Source of the DNA: Akkermansiaceae bacterium
GTDB taxonomy: Bacteria; Verrucomicrobiota; Verrucomicrobiia; Verrucomicrobiales; DEV007
DNA length: 46,209 bases
Direction of reading: 5' to 3'
Assembly (NCBI GenBank): GCA_024233005.1
Contig: JACKQE010000021.1
Location: 1 to 46,209, forward strand
Position 1 is the first letter of the stretch; each line of letters begins with the position of its first letter. The notes beneath the pieces were generated by a model. It was not told the origin of the DNA. It was given only the letters and a program-made list of their open reading frames with translations, and made no database searches. The position numbers were made by a program, and so were the translations under genes. Positions 1 to 8,822 of the stretch are shown in pieces.

Positions 1-1014
1 GGCGACGTCCCCATCTATGGCGATGAAAATGGTTGGATGGCCGTGAGCCTGTTCGACGTTCCAGCCAAAGCCAAGGTCACTGTGGAGATCTCGATTGATG
101 GTTACTTGAAACCCTCCGTCTGGACGGGATCCATCAAGAAGGCGAGTGACGAAGTCCGAATTTTCCCCAAATGCCTCTGGGATTACGACGCCTTGCATCA
201 GGTGAGAGAGCAGAAACCTGTCAATGTGGTTTTTAAGGTGACCGTCAATGGCACCAAGCTGCCTGACCAGACGGAAACGTGCGCATTGCGATCGATCAAT
301 GATTGCCCCTTTTACGTGCTGTGGGACGAGAACGGCGAAGATTTCGATGATTTTTCCTGGATGTTTGCCGCCTACGTGAACGAAAACCACCCTTGGATCG
401 ATGGCATCCTCAAGGAAGCGCTGCAAAGCGGGCTCATCTCCTCTTTCACCGGGTATCAGTCCGGCAATCCCGACGAAGTCCAAGCGCAGGTCTTCGCGAT
501 CTGGAATGTCCTGCAACGGAGGGGCATCAAATACAGCGACATCTCCGCCACCACTCCCAGCAAATTTGTCATCAGTCAGTCGGTCCGCTTTCTCGATGAC
601 ACCATCGAATCCACTCAGGCCAATTGTGTCGATGGAACGGTATTGATGGCCTCCATCCTGAGGAAAATTGGCATCAACGCCTACCTCGTGATGGTGCCCG
701 GACATTGCTTCCTCGCCTTTGACAGTGGCCCCGGAGATGACGATGACATTGTGGGATTGGAAACCACACTGCTCGGCGAGAACAATCTCAAGCCGGTCAA
801 AGAACTGGCCACCATGCCGGAAAAATTGAAGCAAAAGGAATTTGCCGCGTCCCTCAAAACCTTCGCCAGTGCCATCGCTGCGGGATCCGCCACCATGGAT
901 GAACATGCGGAAGATCTCGAAAGTGGTGAAAATCCCGACACCCAGTTGATTTCGGTTTCGGATGCCCGGGAGTTGGGGATCATGCCGATCGCCTCCGGGG
1001 TGAAACGGAACTAG
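1..1014 (+). CDS. Transglutaminase-like protein, 5' end outside the window
   Basis: The frame is open from the first base, so the true start lies upstream; an in-frame ATG at 37 is only the first one visible. About 337 residues are seen. The N-terminal part reads like a beta-rich domain. The C-terminal half has a transglutaminase/cysteine-protease-like core: a Cys in NCVDGTVLMAS (codon at 625) and a His in PGHCFLAFD (codon at 703), with the hydrophobic pattern of that fold between them and Asp residues just after the His. The last ~60 residues are hydrophilic. The reaction and substrate cannot be told from sequence; many bacterial members are secreted or cell-envelope proteins, but the signal region is outside the window. 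It converges with the sanA-like gene, 14 bases away. Confidence 0.6.
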   Translation, partial: GDVPIYGDENGWMAVSLFDVPAKAKVTVEISIDGYLKPSVWTGSIKKASDEVRIFPKCLWDYDALHQVREQKPVNVVFKVTVNGTKLPDQTETCALRSINDCPFYVLWDENGEDFDDFSWMFAAYVNENHPWIDGILKEALQSGLISSFTGYQSGNPDEVQAQVFAIWNVLQRRGIKYSDISATTPSKFVISQSVRFLDDTIESTQANCVDGTVLMASILRKIGINAYLVMVPGHCFLAFDSGPGDDDDIVGLETTLLGENNLKPVKELATMPEKLKQKEFAASLKTFASAIAAGSATMDEHAEDLESGENPDTQLISVSDARELGIMPIASGVKRN

Positions 1015-1028
1015 TCACCACGGGGTTG

Positions 1029-1700
1029 TCAATTGGGCGGGCCGTCCAAGGGCACGGGGGGGCCGAGAAATTTGGGCTGTCGGCGCAGAATCCAGACTTC
1101 CAGGAGCGTGGCGGCCCGGGCCAGTGTTTCCCGGGCGCGGGTCCGGAGCGATTCCCGGAGCGGGATGTCCTCCGCATTGAATCCGATGGCTGAAAGGCCA
1201 TGTGCCGAGGCGAGGAAAAGAGCCCGCTCGTTGTGGAACCGTTGCGAGACCACCACGATGCGCTGTTGTCCAAAAATCTCCCGGACACGCACCACGGAGT
1301 CCAAGGTGCTGAATCCAGCGTAGTCCCGGAAAATGACGGCTGCCGGAACTCCGAGCGCCACCAGCGCGTCCCGCAGATCGGTGGGTTCATCATAGGTTTC
1401 CCGGGAATTGTCCCCGCTCACGATGAGACAGTCCACCTTGCCGGCAGCATGGAGGGCGGCGGCCGCTTTCACCCGAGCGTTGAAAAAGCGGTTGGGACGG
1501 CCGTTGGCCAGGATCTTGGAGCAGCCAAGCACCAATCCGGCCCGGTGGTGGGGAACCTGATCGGCCCGGTCATAGGTGCGTCCCCCGGCGGCCTGTCTGA
1601 TCAGAATTTCAGCCATGGCGAGCCAACCCAGAATCCCAAGGATCGCCATCCAACAGAGATGCGTCCGTCGCTTCCAGAAGTATGCCCAAATTTTTCTCAT
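1029..1700 (-). CDS. SanA/YdcF-family (DUF218) envelope protein
   Basis: 223 residues from the ATG at 1700; a GTG at 1778 would add 26 residues but ATG gives a normal SanA length and places a membrane segment (about residues 18-34) near the N-terminus. The rest is a DUF218 domain with its characteristic pieces: GLVLGCSKILANGRPNRFFNAR, a conserved patch spanning about 22 residues near residue 65, then LIVSGDNSRETYDEP and RDYAGFSTLDSVVR. These match E. coli SanA very closely. SanA is an inner-membrane protein tied to envelope barrier function and vancomycin tolerance at high temperature; its biochemical activity is unsettled. Here it is divergent from the NnrS gene and convergent with the transglutaminase-like gene, so it is probably transcribed alone. 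Confidence 0.85.
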   Translation of the reverse strand: MRKIWAYFWKRRTHLCWMAILGILGWLAMAEILIRQAAGGRTYDRADQVPHHRAGLVLGCSKILANGRPNRFFNARVKAAAALHAAGKVDCLIVSGDNSRETYDEPTDLRDALVALGVPAAVIFRDYAGFSTLDSVVRVREIFGQQRIVVVSQRFHNERALFLASAHGLSAIGFNAEDIPLRESLRTRARETLARAATLLEVWILRRQPKFLGPPVPLDGPPN

Positions 1701-1806
1701 CTCCGCTTTACGACGGGAGAGGAATCCATCTTTCACCGTCCGATGGAAGGGCCGGATGCAACGAAAATCCAATGACACGGGAGCCTGCAGCGTTTAAAAC
1801 CCAATC

Positions 1807-2976
1807 ATGTCATCCCCCGTAGGATCAAAACCATGGCTGGCGGAACCCTTTCGGGTGTTTTTTCCCATGGGGGTGTTGGCCGCCCTGACCGGGGTCTCTC
1901 TGTGGCCTCTGTTTTACGCCGGTATCTGGCCCTATCCACCCGCATGGCAGCATCCAAGGGTGATGATTTTTGGATTCGGGGCGGCCTTTGTGGCCGGATT
2001 TCTCGGGACCTCCTGGCCCCGGTTTCTGGAGTCTCCGCCGTTGCGACGTTGTGAGATGGCGGGATTGATCGGATTGTGGGGGATCGCCCAGGGATGCTTT
2101 CTCGCCTATCGTCTTCCTTGGGGGGATGGTCTGGCGGGGGCCTTCCTCGCGTTCCTGCTGTGGGTGCTGTTGAGACGGTTGGGGCCGGGAACCTCCTTGC
2201 CTCCGACGGGGTTTACCCTCGCGGCAGTCTCCATCGCAATGACCCTGCTGGTGGCCCTGGCGTGGGCGCTGGGGGGGATTGAAGGTTATCCCCGGCTCTG
2301 GGTTTTCACCAAATTGCTCGCCTATCAGGGACTTCTGCTGCTCCCGGTTCTGGGGATAGGCTCCTATTTGTTTACACGGATTCTGCAATCTCCAGGAGCG
2401 GAAGTGGCGAAACTCCCACCGGGGAGGCGGGCCGCCGGGGTGTGGCTCGGCGCGAGCCTGGTGGTGGTGTCCTTCGGCATCGAAGCCATGGGAGGACTTC
2501 GGATGGGAAATCTGGTGCGCTTCGGTGCGGTGCTGCTCTGGGTGTTCCTGGCCGTGCCTGCCCTTTACCGAGGCCGGGCCCCTTCCACCCGGGCCTGGGC
2601 CCTGCGCATGGCCGTGGGAGGTCTGGGCCTCTCGTTCCTGTTGCGGGCTCTGTGGCCCGGGCCGCTTTTTGCGATGGAGCACCTGCTGTTCATTTCAGGA
2701 CTCGGAATGATCCTGTTGATTGTGGCTGACCGGGTGACCTTGGGGCACGGAGCGGATGACGCGACGATGGCCCGGTGCTATGGGGAACGGTCGCTGGTTT
2801 GGCGGTGGTTGGTCTGGTTGATCGTGGTGGCGGCGCTGACCAGGATGGCGGCAGATTTCACCCCCCGGCTCATGATTTCCCACCACAGTTACGCGGCCCT
2901 GCTCTGGGTGGCCTCCTTGCTCCTTTGGGCGATCCCTGCCATGCGCTTGTGGTGGCGGAGACCCGGAGACTCTTGA
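1807..2976 (+). CDS. NnrS family membrane protein
   Basis: 389 residues, almost entirely hydrophobic, with about twelve predicted membrane segments. The opening EPFRVFFPMGVL, the HPRVMIFGFGAAFVAGFL segment and the TSWPRF turn are typical of NnrS, as are the later His residues in EHLLFISGLG and SHHSYAALLW that may bind metal or haem. NnrS proteins are haem- and copper-containing membrane proteins induced by nitric oxide in Rhodobacter and thought to relieve nitrosative stress by protecting the cellular metal pool; the mechanism is not settled. No NO reductase or NnrR-type regulator is visible nearby. It lies 99 bases upstream of the RND efflux operon on the same strand, so co-transcription is possible but not shown. 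Confidence 0.85.
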   Translation: MSSPVGSKPWLAEPFRVFFPMGVLAALTGVSLWPLFYAGIWPYPPAWQHPRVMIFGFGAAFVAGFLGTSWPRFLESPPLRRCEMAGLIGLWGIAQGCFLAYRLPWGDGLAGAFLAFLLWVLLRRLGPGTSLPPTGFTLAAVSIAMTLLVALAWALGGIEGYPRLWVFTKLLAYQGLLLLPVLGIGSYLFTRILQSPGAEVAKLPPGRRAAGVWLGASLVVVSFGIEAMGGLRMGNLVRFGAVLLWVFLAVPALYRGRAPSTRAWALRMAVGGLGLSFLLRALWPGPLFAMEHLLFISGLGMILLIVADRVTLGHGADDATMARCYGERSLVWRWLVWLIVVAALTRMAADFTPRLMISHHSYAALLWVASLLLWAIPAMRLWWRRPGDS

Positions 2977-3075
2977 TCGTGCCGGGCGGCGTCATCACGT
3001 CCTCCGGCCCGACCGGGCTTGATTCCGGGGGAAAACTCCCGTAAGAGAGCGGCCTCCGCTTTCCTCTCATCACCC

Positions 3076-4224
3076 ATGCCTGATTCTCCCCAGGATGCCC
3101 GCCCTCCGATGGGGGTCAGGCTCTTCGTTTTTCTGCTCGCAATGTCCTTGGTGGGCGGTGGGGCCTATGCCTTTTTAAGATACCAGAAGTCGTTGGGGAC
3201 CAACCAAGAGGCCAAAAAGGCCGCCCGGCCGCCCGCTCTGGTGAACACCACCCTGGTGGGACGCCGGGACTATGCCCTACCGGTGCGCGTGGTGGGCTCG
3301 GTCAAAGCCTATGAAACGATCGATCTCAGTCCCAATGTGACGGAAACCGTGACCGAGTTGCATTTCGATGACGGGGATGAAGTGAAAAAAGGCCAGCTTC
3401 TGGCCCGGCTCAGTGACGCCGAAGAAGAAGCGTTCCTCGCCTCGGCCCGGGCGACTTTGGCAGAAGAACAACGTGAGATCACCCGCATCACCAGCCTGGT
3501 CGCCGAGGGGGCGGCCGCCGAGGCCCGTTTGGCCGAGAGGCAGACCCTGGCGGTGATTGCGCAGCAAAAAATTCTCGAGGCCGAAGCGAAACTCGCGGAC
3601 CGGAGAATTGTGGCCCCTTTCGATGGCCGCCTGGGCTTGCGCCGGATCAGTGTCGGAGCCCTCGTCTCCCCGGGCACGGTCATTGCCACGCTGGACCAAA
3701 TCGACGTCGTGAAGATCGACTTCAGCGTTCCCGAAAAGTTGCTTGGCTCCGTGTCCGTAGGCTCCGAGATCATGGCGCATACCGAGACCGCCCGGGATCG
3801 GGAGTTCAAAGGCAAGATCAAACACCTCGACACCCGTTCAGACCCGGTGACCCGTTCTGTCGAGGCCCGCGCGGAGGTGCCGAATCCCAATGGTGATCTG
3901 CGGCCCGGGATGCTGGCTCTGGTCGAGTTGCGTCTGGAGCCCCGGAATTCCCTGTCGGTTCCGGAACGGGCGTTGGTTCCGATGGGCACGAAGCAGCATG
4001 TCTTTGTCGTGGCGGGGACGGCGGAAGCCCCGGTGGCCCGGCTGGTGCCCATCCAGATCGGTCGACGCATCCCGGGTTCGGTGGAGGTCAACGAAGGCCT
4101 GAACGAAGGGGATCGCATCATCACTGATGGACTGGTCGGGCTCCAGGATGGTGCTTTGATCAAGCTGGGGGGCGAGTATCAAGGGCCGGTCCAGCCTTTG
4201 AACCCTGAGCGGGAAAGTCCCTGA
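3076..4224 (+). CDS. RND efflux periplasmic adaptor (membrane fusion protein)
   Basis: 382 residues from the ATG at 3076; an in-frame ATG at 3019 would add 19 charged residues in front of the membrane anchor and is less likely. One N-terminal membrane segment (about residues 14-33), then the usual adaptor order: beta-barrel and lipoyl half (VRVVGSVKAYETIDLSPNV, DGDEVKKGQLLARL), a short alpha-helical hairpin rich in Ala/Glu (about residues 115-170), the second lipoyl half (IVAPFDGRLGLR, GALVSPGT), and membrane-proximal barrel. It bridges the inner-membrane pump and the outer-membrane channel. The pump gene starts 12 bases downstream and the outer-membrane factor follows, so this is a complete tripartite operon. 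Substrate unknown. Confidence 0.93.
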   Translation: MPDSPQDARPPMGVRLFVFLLAMSLVGGGAYAFLRYQKSLGTNQEAKKAARPPALVNTTLVGRRDYALPVRVVGSVKAYETIDLSPNVTETVTELHFDDGDEVKKGQLLARLSDAEEEAFLASARATLAEEQREITRITSLVAEGAAAEARLAERQTLAVIAQQKILEAEAKLADRRIVAPFDGRLGLRRISVGALVSPGTVIATLDQIDVVKIDFSVPEKLLGSVSVGSEIMAHTETARDREFKGKIKHLDTRSDPVTRSVEARAEVPNPNGDLRPGMLALVELRLEPRNSLSVPERALVPMGTKQHVFVVAGTAEAPVARLVPIQIGRRIPGSVEVNEGLNEGDRIITDGLVGLQDGALIKLGGEYQGPVQPLNPERESP

Positions 4225-4236
4225 TCCCGGAGTCGT

Positions 4237-7200
4237 ATGTGGATTTCCGACACCTCCGTCCGTCGCCCGGTTCTCGCCACGGTGCTCAACCTGTTGCTGA
4301 TCGCTTTCGGAGCGGTCAGTTACACGCGGCTTCAGGTCCGGGAATACCCAGACATTGAGCCTCCCATCGTGACCGTGGAGACAGAATACCGCGGAGCTTC
4401 GGCCTCGGTGGTGGAACGCCGGATCACCCAGCCTCTGGAAGACCGCATCAACCAAGTCGAGGCGATCAAAAACATTTCCTCGGTCAGTGTGGACGGCCAG
4501 TCCACGATCACCGTGGAGTTCAATCTGGGCCGGGACCTTGACGCCGCTGCCAATGACATCCGCGAAGCCATCGGACCGGTGGTGGGGAATTTTCCTGATG
4601 AAGTGGAGGCGCCGCAGGTCGGGAAAACGGAATCCGGCTCGGAGATCCTGATGTATCTGAACCTGACCAGCGACAGGCTCGATACCATCGCGCTGACAGA
4701 CTACGCGGAACGCTATCTGGTGGATCGCTTTTCCCGGTTGCCCGGAGTCGGGCGGATCCGGCTCTCGGGAGGGAGTCGCTACGCGCTGCGAGTCTGGGTG
4801 GACCGTGAGGCTCTGGCGGCCCGCCAAATGACGGTGAACGACATCGAAGACGCGCTGCGCCGGGAAAACGTGGATCCTCCGGCCGGCTCGGTGCAGTCAT
4901 TGGATCGGCAGTTCACCGTTCGGCTCAGCCGGGAATACCGGACCCCCGCGGATTTCGAAAAGTTGGTGGTGCTGCGCGGCGAGAACGGGTATCTGGTCCG
5001 TCTCGGGGAGGTGGCCCGGATCGAAATCGGAGCGGCCGAAGCCCGCAACGCATTCCGGGGCAACCGGGTCAAAATGATTTCCCTCGGGATTGTGCGGCAA
5101 TCCCAAGCCAACACCCTGGACGTCGCCAAAGCCACCAGGGAAGAAGCCGTCCGGGTGCGCGAAACGCTGCCGGAAGGGATGAAACTGGAGCAAAGCTATG
5201 ACATGTCGGTGTTCATCGAGGAGTCGCTCCACGAGGTGAAGCGCACGCTGATCATCGCGGTGATTCTGGTGGTGATCATCATCTACCTTTTCCTCGGAAG
5301 CCTGCGGGCGGTTTTCGTCCCCATGGTGGCGGTTCCGGTCTCGGTGATGTCGACCTTCCTCGCGTTGGATGCGCTGGGGTTCTCGATCAACACCCTCACC
5401 ATGTTGGCTCTGGTCCTGGCCATCGGTCTGGTGGTTGACGATGCCATCGTGGTCCTGGAGAACATCCACCGCCGCATCGAGATGGGGGAGAAGGCGTTGG
5501 TTGCCGCCTACCGGGGCACCCGGCAGGTGGCTTTTGCCGTCGTGGCGACGACGATGGTCTTGCTCGCGGTATTTGTCCCCATCACCTTCATGCCGGGGGA
5601 GACCGGGCGGTTGTTTACGGAGTTTGCCATCACGCTGGCGGTGGCGGTGGCCTTTTCGGGCTTCGTGGCCTTGACCTTGTCTCCCATGCTGGCCTCCAAG
5701 ATCCTCCGTGAGCACGGTCGGGAACCTCTGGTGGCCCGGCTGCTGAAGCGCGTTTTCGATTGGGCCAGGTTGGGCTACCGGAGGGTGCTGGGGGTGGCCC
5801 TGAACTTCCCTGCGATCGCCCTGCCGGTGGTTCTCGGTTTGGCGGGACTCTGTTGGTGGCTGATTGTCCACATTCCCACGGAATTCACGCCAAGAGAAGA
5901 CCGGGGGTCGTTTTTCATCACGGCCATCGGTCCTCCCGGCTCGACGTTCAATTACACCATGGATGCGCTCGACAAGCTGGAAGACCGGTTGATGTATCTC
6001 AACGAGGAAACCCATGAGGCTTCGCGGATTCTGATCCGGGCGCCGCGGTCATTCAGTGGTGGGGATGTTTACAACGAGGGGATCGGAGTCGTCACTCTCG
6101 AACCCTTTGGGAAGCGCCGCAATGGGTTCACTGTTATCGATGAGGTGCGGGGGAAGGTGGCGGACATTCCCGGTGTCAAAACGGCCGTCATCATGCGGCA
6201 GGGATTGACCCGGGGATTGAACAAAAGTTTCGAAATTGTGGTCGGGGGGCCCACCTTTGAGGAACTGGCCCAATGGCGGGACATCATCCTGGAGAAGGCG
6301 AAATCCAATCCGAACCTGATCGGGCTGGATTGTGATTACCGTGACACCAAACCCCAGATCAGTGTCAGCATCGACCGGGATCGGGCCGCCGATTTGGGGG
6401 TCTCCGGGGCGGCGATCGGGAGGACTTTGGAAACGTTGTTGGGAAGCCGCAAGGTCACCACTTTCATCCACGAGGGGGAGGAATACGATGTGCTCGTCGA
6501 GGGCTCCTACGCAGATAAACGGAATCCGGTCGATCTGAACAGCATCTATGTCCGCAGCGAGCGGTCCGGCAAACTGGTTCCTCTAGCCAACCTTGTCATT
6601 ATCAAAGAATTCGCCGATTCTGGAACCCTGAACCGCTACAACCGAATGCGGTCGATCACGTTTGACGGGGACTTGGCCGCGGGCTACAGCCTGGGACAGG
6701 CGGTGACCTATCTGGAGGACCTGATCCGCAAAGAACTCCCTCCCAGTGCCGTCATCGGATACAAAGGCAATGCCTTGAAGTTGAAAGACAGCTCCAGCAG
6801 CATTGCCCTGGTCTTTGGCCTTGCCCTTCTCGTGGCCTTGCTGGTCCTGGCGGCTCAGTTTGAGAGTTTTGTCCACCCCTTCACGATCATGCTCACCGTT
6901 CCCGTGGCCATTGCCGGGGCGCTGTTGGGTCTGCAAATCATGGGACTGAACCAGAGCATTTACAGCCAGATCGGCCTCATCATGCTGATCGGCCTGTCGG
7001 CCAAAAATGGCATCCTGATTGTCGAATTCATCAACCAATTGCGTGATGAAGGGGTGCCGTTCCTCGAAGCCGTGCTGGAAGCCTCCTCACAACGCCTCCG
7101 GCCCATCATCATGACCGCCCTGTCCACAGTCGTCGGGGCCTTGCCGCTCATGCTCGGCCATGGCGCGGGGGCCGAAACCCGGATGGTCGTCGGGGTGGTC

Positions 7201-7362
7201 ATCGTCTTTGGGGTGTCCCTGGCGACAGTGGTTACGCTGTTTCTGGTTCCGTTGACGTACCGGTTGATCTCCCGGAACACCGGCAGTCCGGAAGCCGTGA
7301 GCCGACGGCTTGACGCACTGCTGAAAGAAGCCGATGGCTCTGACCCATCCAAACCGTCATGA
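4237..7362 (+). CDS. RND efflux pump, HAE1-type inner-membrane permease
   Basis: 1041 residues, the normal length for an AcrB-type pump. It starts WISDTSVRRPVLATVLNLLL and shows the classical two-fold layout: TM1, a large periplasmic loop, TM2-6, TM7, a second periplasmic loop, TM8-12. The proton-relay residues are intact: paired Asp in GLVVDDAIVVLENI (residues 401-402) and Lys in GLSAKNGILIVEF (residue 923). It uses the proton gradient to expel amphiphilic compounds captured from periplasm or membrane; HAE1 rather than heavy-metal type is inferred from the VVDDAIVVLEN signature. A CCGGAG stretch precedes the ATG. The stop codon overlaps the next start as ATGA, implying translational coupling to the outer-membrane factor. 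Confidence 0.95.
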   Translation: MWISDTSVRRPVLATVLNLLLIAFGAVSYTRLQVREYPDIEPPIVTVETEYRGASASVVERRITQPLEDRINQVEAIKNISSVSVDGQSTITVEFNLGRDLDAAANDIREAIGPVVGNFPDEVEAPQVGKTESGSEILMYLNLTSDRLDTIALTDYAERYLVDRFSRLPGVGRIRLSGGSRYALRVWVDREALAARQMTVNDIEDALRRENVDPPAGSVQSLDRQFTVRLSREYRTPADFEKLVVLRGENGYLVRLGEVARIEIGAAEARNAFRGNRVKMISLGIVRQSQANTLDVAKATREEAVRVRETLPEGMKLEQSYDMSVFIEESLHEVKRTLIIAVILVVIIIYLFLGSLRAVFVPMVAVPVSVMSTFLALDALGFSINTLTMLALVLAIGLVVDDAIVVLENIHRRIEMGEKALVAAYRGTRQVAFAVVATTMVLLAVFVPITFMPGETGRLFTEFAITLAVAVAFSGFVALTLSPMLASKILREHGREPLVARLLKRVFDWARLGYRRVLGVALNFPAIALPVVLGLAGLCWWLIVHIPTEFTPREDRGSFFITAIGPPGSTFNYTMDALDKLEDRLMYLNEETHEASRILIRAPRSFSGGDVYNEGIGVVTLEPFGKRRNGFTVIDEVRGKVADIPGVKTAVIMRQGLTRGLNKSFEIVVGGPTFEELAQWRDIILEKAKSNPNLIGLDCDYRDTKPQISVSIDRDRAADLGVSGAAIGRTLETLLGSRKVTTFIHEGEEYDVLVEGSYADKRNPVDLNSIYVRSERSGKLVPLANLVIIKEFADSGTLNRYNRMRSITFDGDLAAGYSLGQAVTYLEDLIRKELPPSAVIGYKGNALKLKDSSSSIALVFGLALLVALLVLAAQFESFVHPFTIMLTVPVAIAGALLGLQIMGLNQSIYSQIGLIMLIGLSAKNGILIVEFINQLRDEGVPFLEAVLEASSQRLRPIIMTALSTVVGALPLMLGHGAGAETRMVVGVVIVFGVSLATVVTLFLVPLTYRLISRNTGSPEAVSRRLDALLKEADGSDPSKPS

Positions 7363-8774
7363 AGGGAGGAGCTTTTCACACATTGTCGGCAGTCCTGCTG
7401 TCTGGATTCGGACTGGCAGGTTGCAATCTGGCCCCCGCTCCACCGGCATTGGAGCCCGTTCTTCCCGCGCACTATTCGTCGGATGGACCCTGGAGGCCGG
7501 CGAGCCCTGCCGATGATGGACCGCGCGGGGCGTGGTGGAAGGTCTTTGGGGATTCCAGACTGGCCGGGCTGTTGGCCGGTGTCGCGACCGCCAATCCTGA
7601 TCTCGAAGCCGCCGCCAAGCGGGTTGAAGAAGCCCGGGCATTGGCGCGGGCCGACGATGCCGCCCTTTTTCCTTTTCTGAGCGGCACCGGGGCCATCCAC
7701 CGGAACCGCAGTTCCGGCACTTTGGCCAACAATTTTGCCGGAGGCCGCACCCGCACGTCTGTCCGGCTGACCTTGGATTTCGACTACGAACTCGATCTTT
7801 GGGGACGTGTCCGGAATCAGGCCCGGGCTTCCTCGGAGCGGGCTGCCGCGGTGGAAGGAGATCGTTGCTCCGCACTCTTGTCGCTTCAGGGTGAAATGGC
7901 CTTGGATTATTATGCGTTGCGATCCCAGGATGCCGAGATCGATCTGCTGATTCGGACGGTGGCTCTGCGGCAACGCACCGTGCAATTGGCCAAGGCCCGG
8001 TTCAAACAGGGGGACACCGCCCAAATTGATGTCGCCCAGGCCGAAACCGAGCTCGCCTCAACCCAATCCGAAAGCATCGGACTGGAACGCCGCCGCCGGG
8101 AATTACTGCATGCCCTCGCCCGGCTCCAGGGTCTCGTCCCAGGGCAGTTTGACCTGGCCCCCATCCCCATGGATGCCGAGGCGCAACCTCCGACGATTCC
8201 TTCTTCCGTTCCGAGCCAGCTGCTGGAACGCCGACCCGATATCGCGGCGGCGGCGCGCCGGGTGGCTGCGGCGAATGCCGAGATCGGGGTGGCCCGGGCA
8301 GCCTGGTTTCCCAAGATTTCGCTGGGAGCCAATGGAGGAGGGGAGAGCAGTGCCGTGTCCCTCTTGACCTCTGCCGCGAGCCGGGTCTGGATTCTGGGGC
8401 CGGATCTGGATTGGCCCGTGTTTGAAGCCGGACGCCGCCGGGCTGAAGTGGAGGCCGCCAAGGCACGGTGCGAAGTGGCCGGGGCCGAATACCGCTCCAT
8501 CGTCCTCCAGGCGGTGGGGGAAGTGGAGGACGCTCTCAGTGCTTTGGAGGTGCTGCGGCGTCAGAGTGTGGCCCAGCAGGCCACCGTGGCGGCCGCCCAG
8601 CGCACCGTCGACCTTGCCCAGAAGCGGTATGATTCCGGGCTGGTTCCCTTTTTTGAGGTCTTGGACGCCCAGCGCACCCTCTTGCGGTCTCAACAGGAAG
8701 CCACCCGTCTCCAAGGGGAGCGCTTTGCGGCTTCCGTGATTCTGGTGAAAGCACTGGGTGGAGGTTGGGAATAA
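7359..8774 (+). CDS. RND efflux outer-membrane factor, NodT/OprM-type lipoprotein
   Basis: 471 residues. The N-terminus has a short signal peptide ending in a lipobox, GLAGC, so the mature protein should be lipidated. Two homologous TolC-type repeats follow, each made of long helices rich in Ala/Glu/Arg (for example LEAAAKRVEEARALARADDA and VDLAQKRYDSGLVPFFEVLD), with the conserved LLERRPDIAAAARRVAAANA in the second half, which is diagnostic of NodT/OprM proteins. It forms the trimeric channel through the outer membrane and periplasm, completing the efflux system with the adaptor and the pump. The start overlaps the pump stop by four bases. A 10-bp perfect hairpin follows eight bases after the stop. 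Confidence 0.93.
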   Translation: MKGGAFHTLSAVLLSGFGLAGCNLAPAPPALEPVLPAHYSSDGPWRPASPADDGPRGAWWKVFGDSRLAGLLAGVATANPDLEAAAKRVEEARALARADDAALFPFLSGTGAIHRNRSSGTLANNFAGGRTRTSVRLTLDFDYELDLWGRVRNQARASSERAAAVEGDRCSALLSLQGEMALDYYALRSQDAEIDLLIRTVALRQRTVQLAKARFKQGDTAQIDVAQAETELASTQSESIGLERRRRELLHALARLQGLVPGQFDLAPIPMDAEAQPPTIPSSVPSQLLERRPDIAAAARRVAAANAEIGVARAAWFPKISLGANGGGESSAVSLLTSAASRVWILGPDLDWPVFEAGRRRAEVEAAKARCEVAGAEYRSIVLQAVGEVEDALSALEVLRRQSVAQQATVAAAQRTVDLAQKRYDSGLVPFFEVLDAQRTLLRSQQEATRLQGERFAASVILVKALGGGWE

Positions 8775-8781
8775 CCTCCAA

Positions 8782-8804
8782 CTTTCCGGAGGAACTCCGG
8801 AAAG
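8782..8804. terminator. Perfect hairpin between convergent genes, probable two-way terminator
   Basis: A 10-bp perfect inverted repeat, CTTTCCGGAG, with a GAA loop, lies in the 48-base gap between the stop of the outer-membrane factor gene and the stop of the C-methyltransferase gene on the other strand. It has no T tract on either side, so intrinsic termination is inferred from position and symmetry only; it could equally protect mRNA 3' ends. Confidence 0.5.
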
Positions 8805-8822
8805 GACGGCACGAACCGGTGA

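Noticed and set aside
3019..3075. Earlier start for the RND adaptor
   Set aside because: The 19 added residues are charged and would displace the membrane anchor; the ATG at 3076 fits family length.
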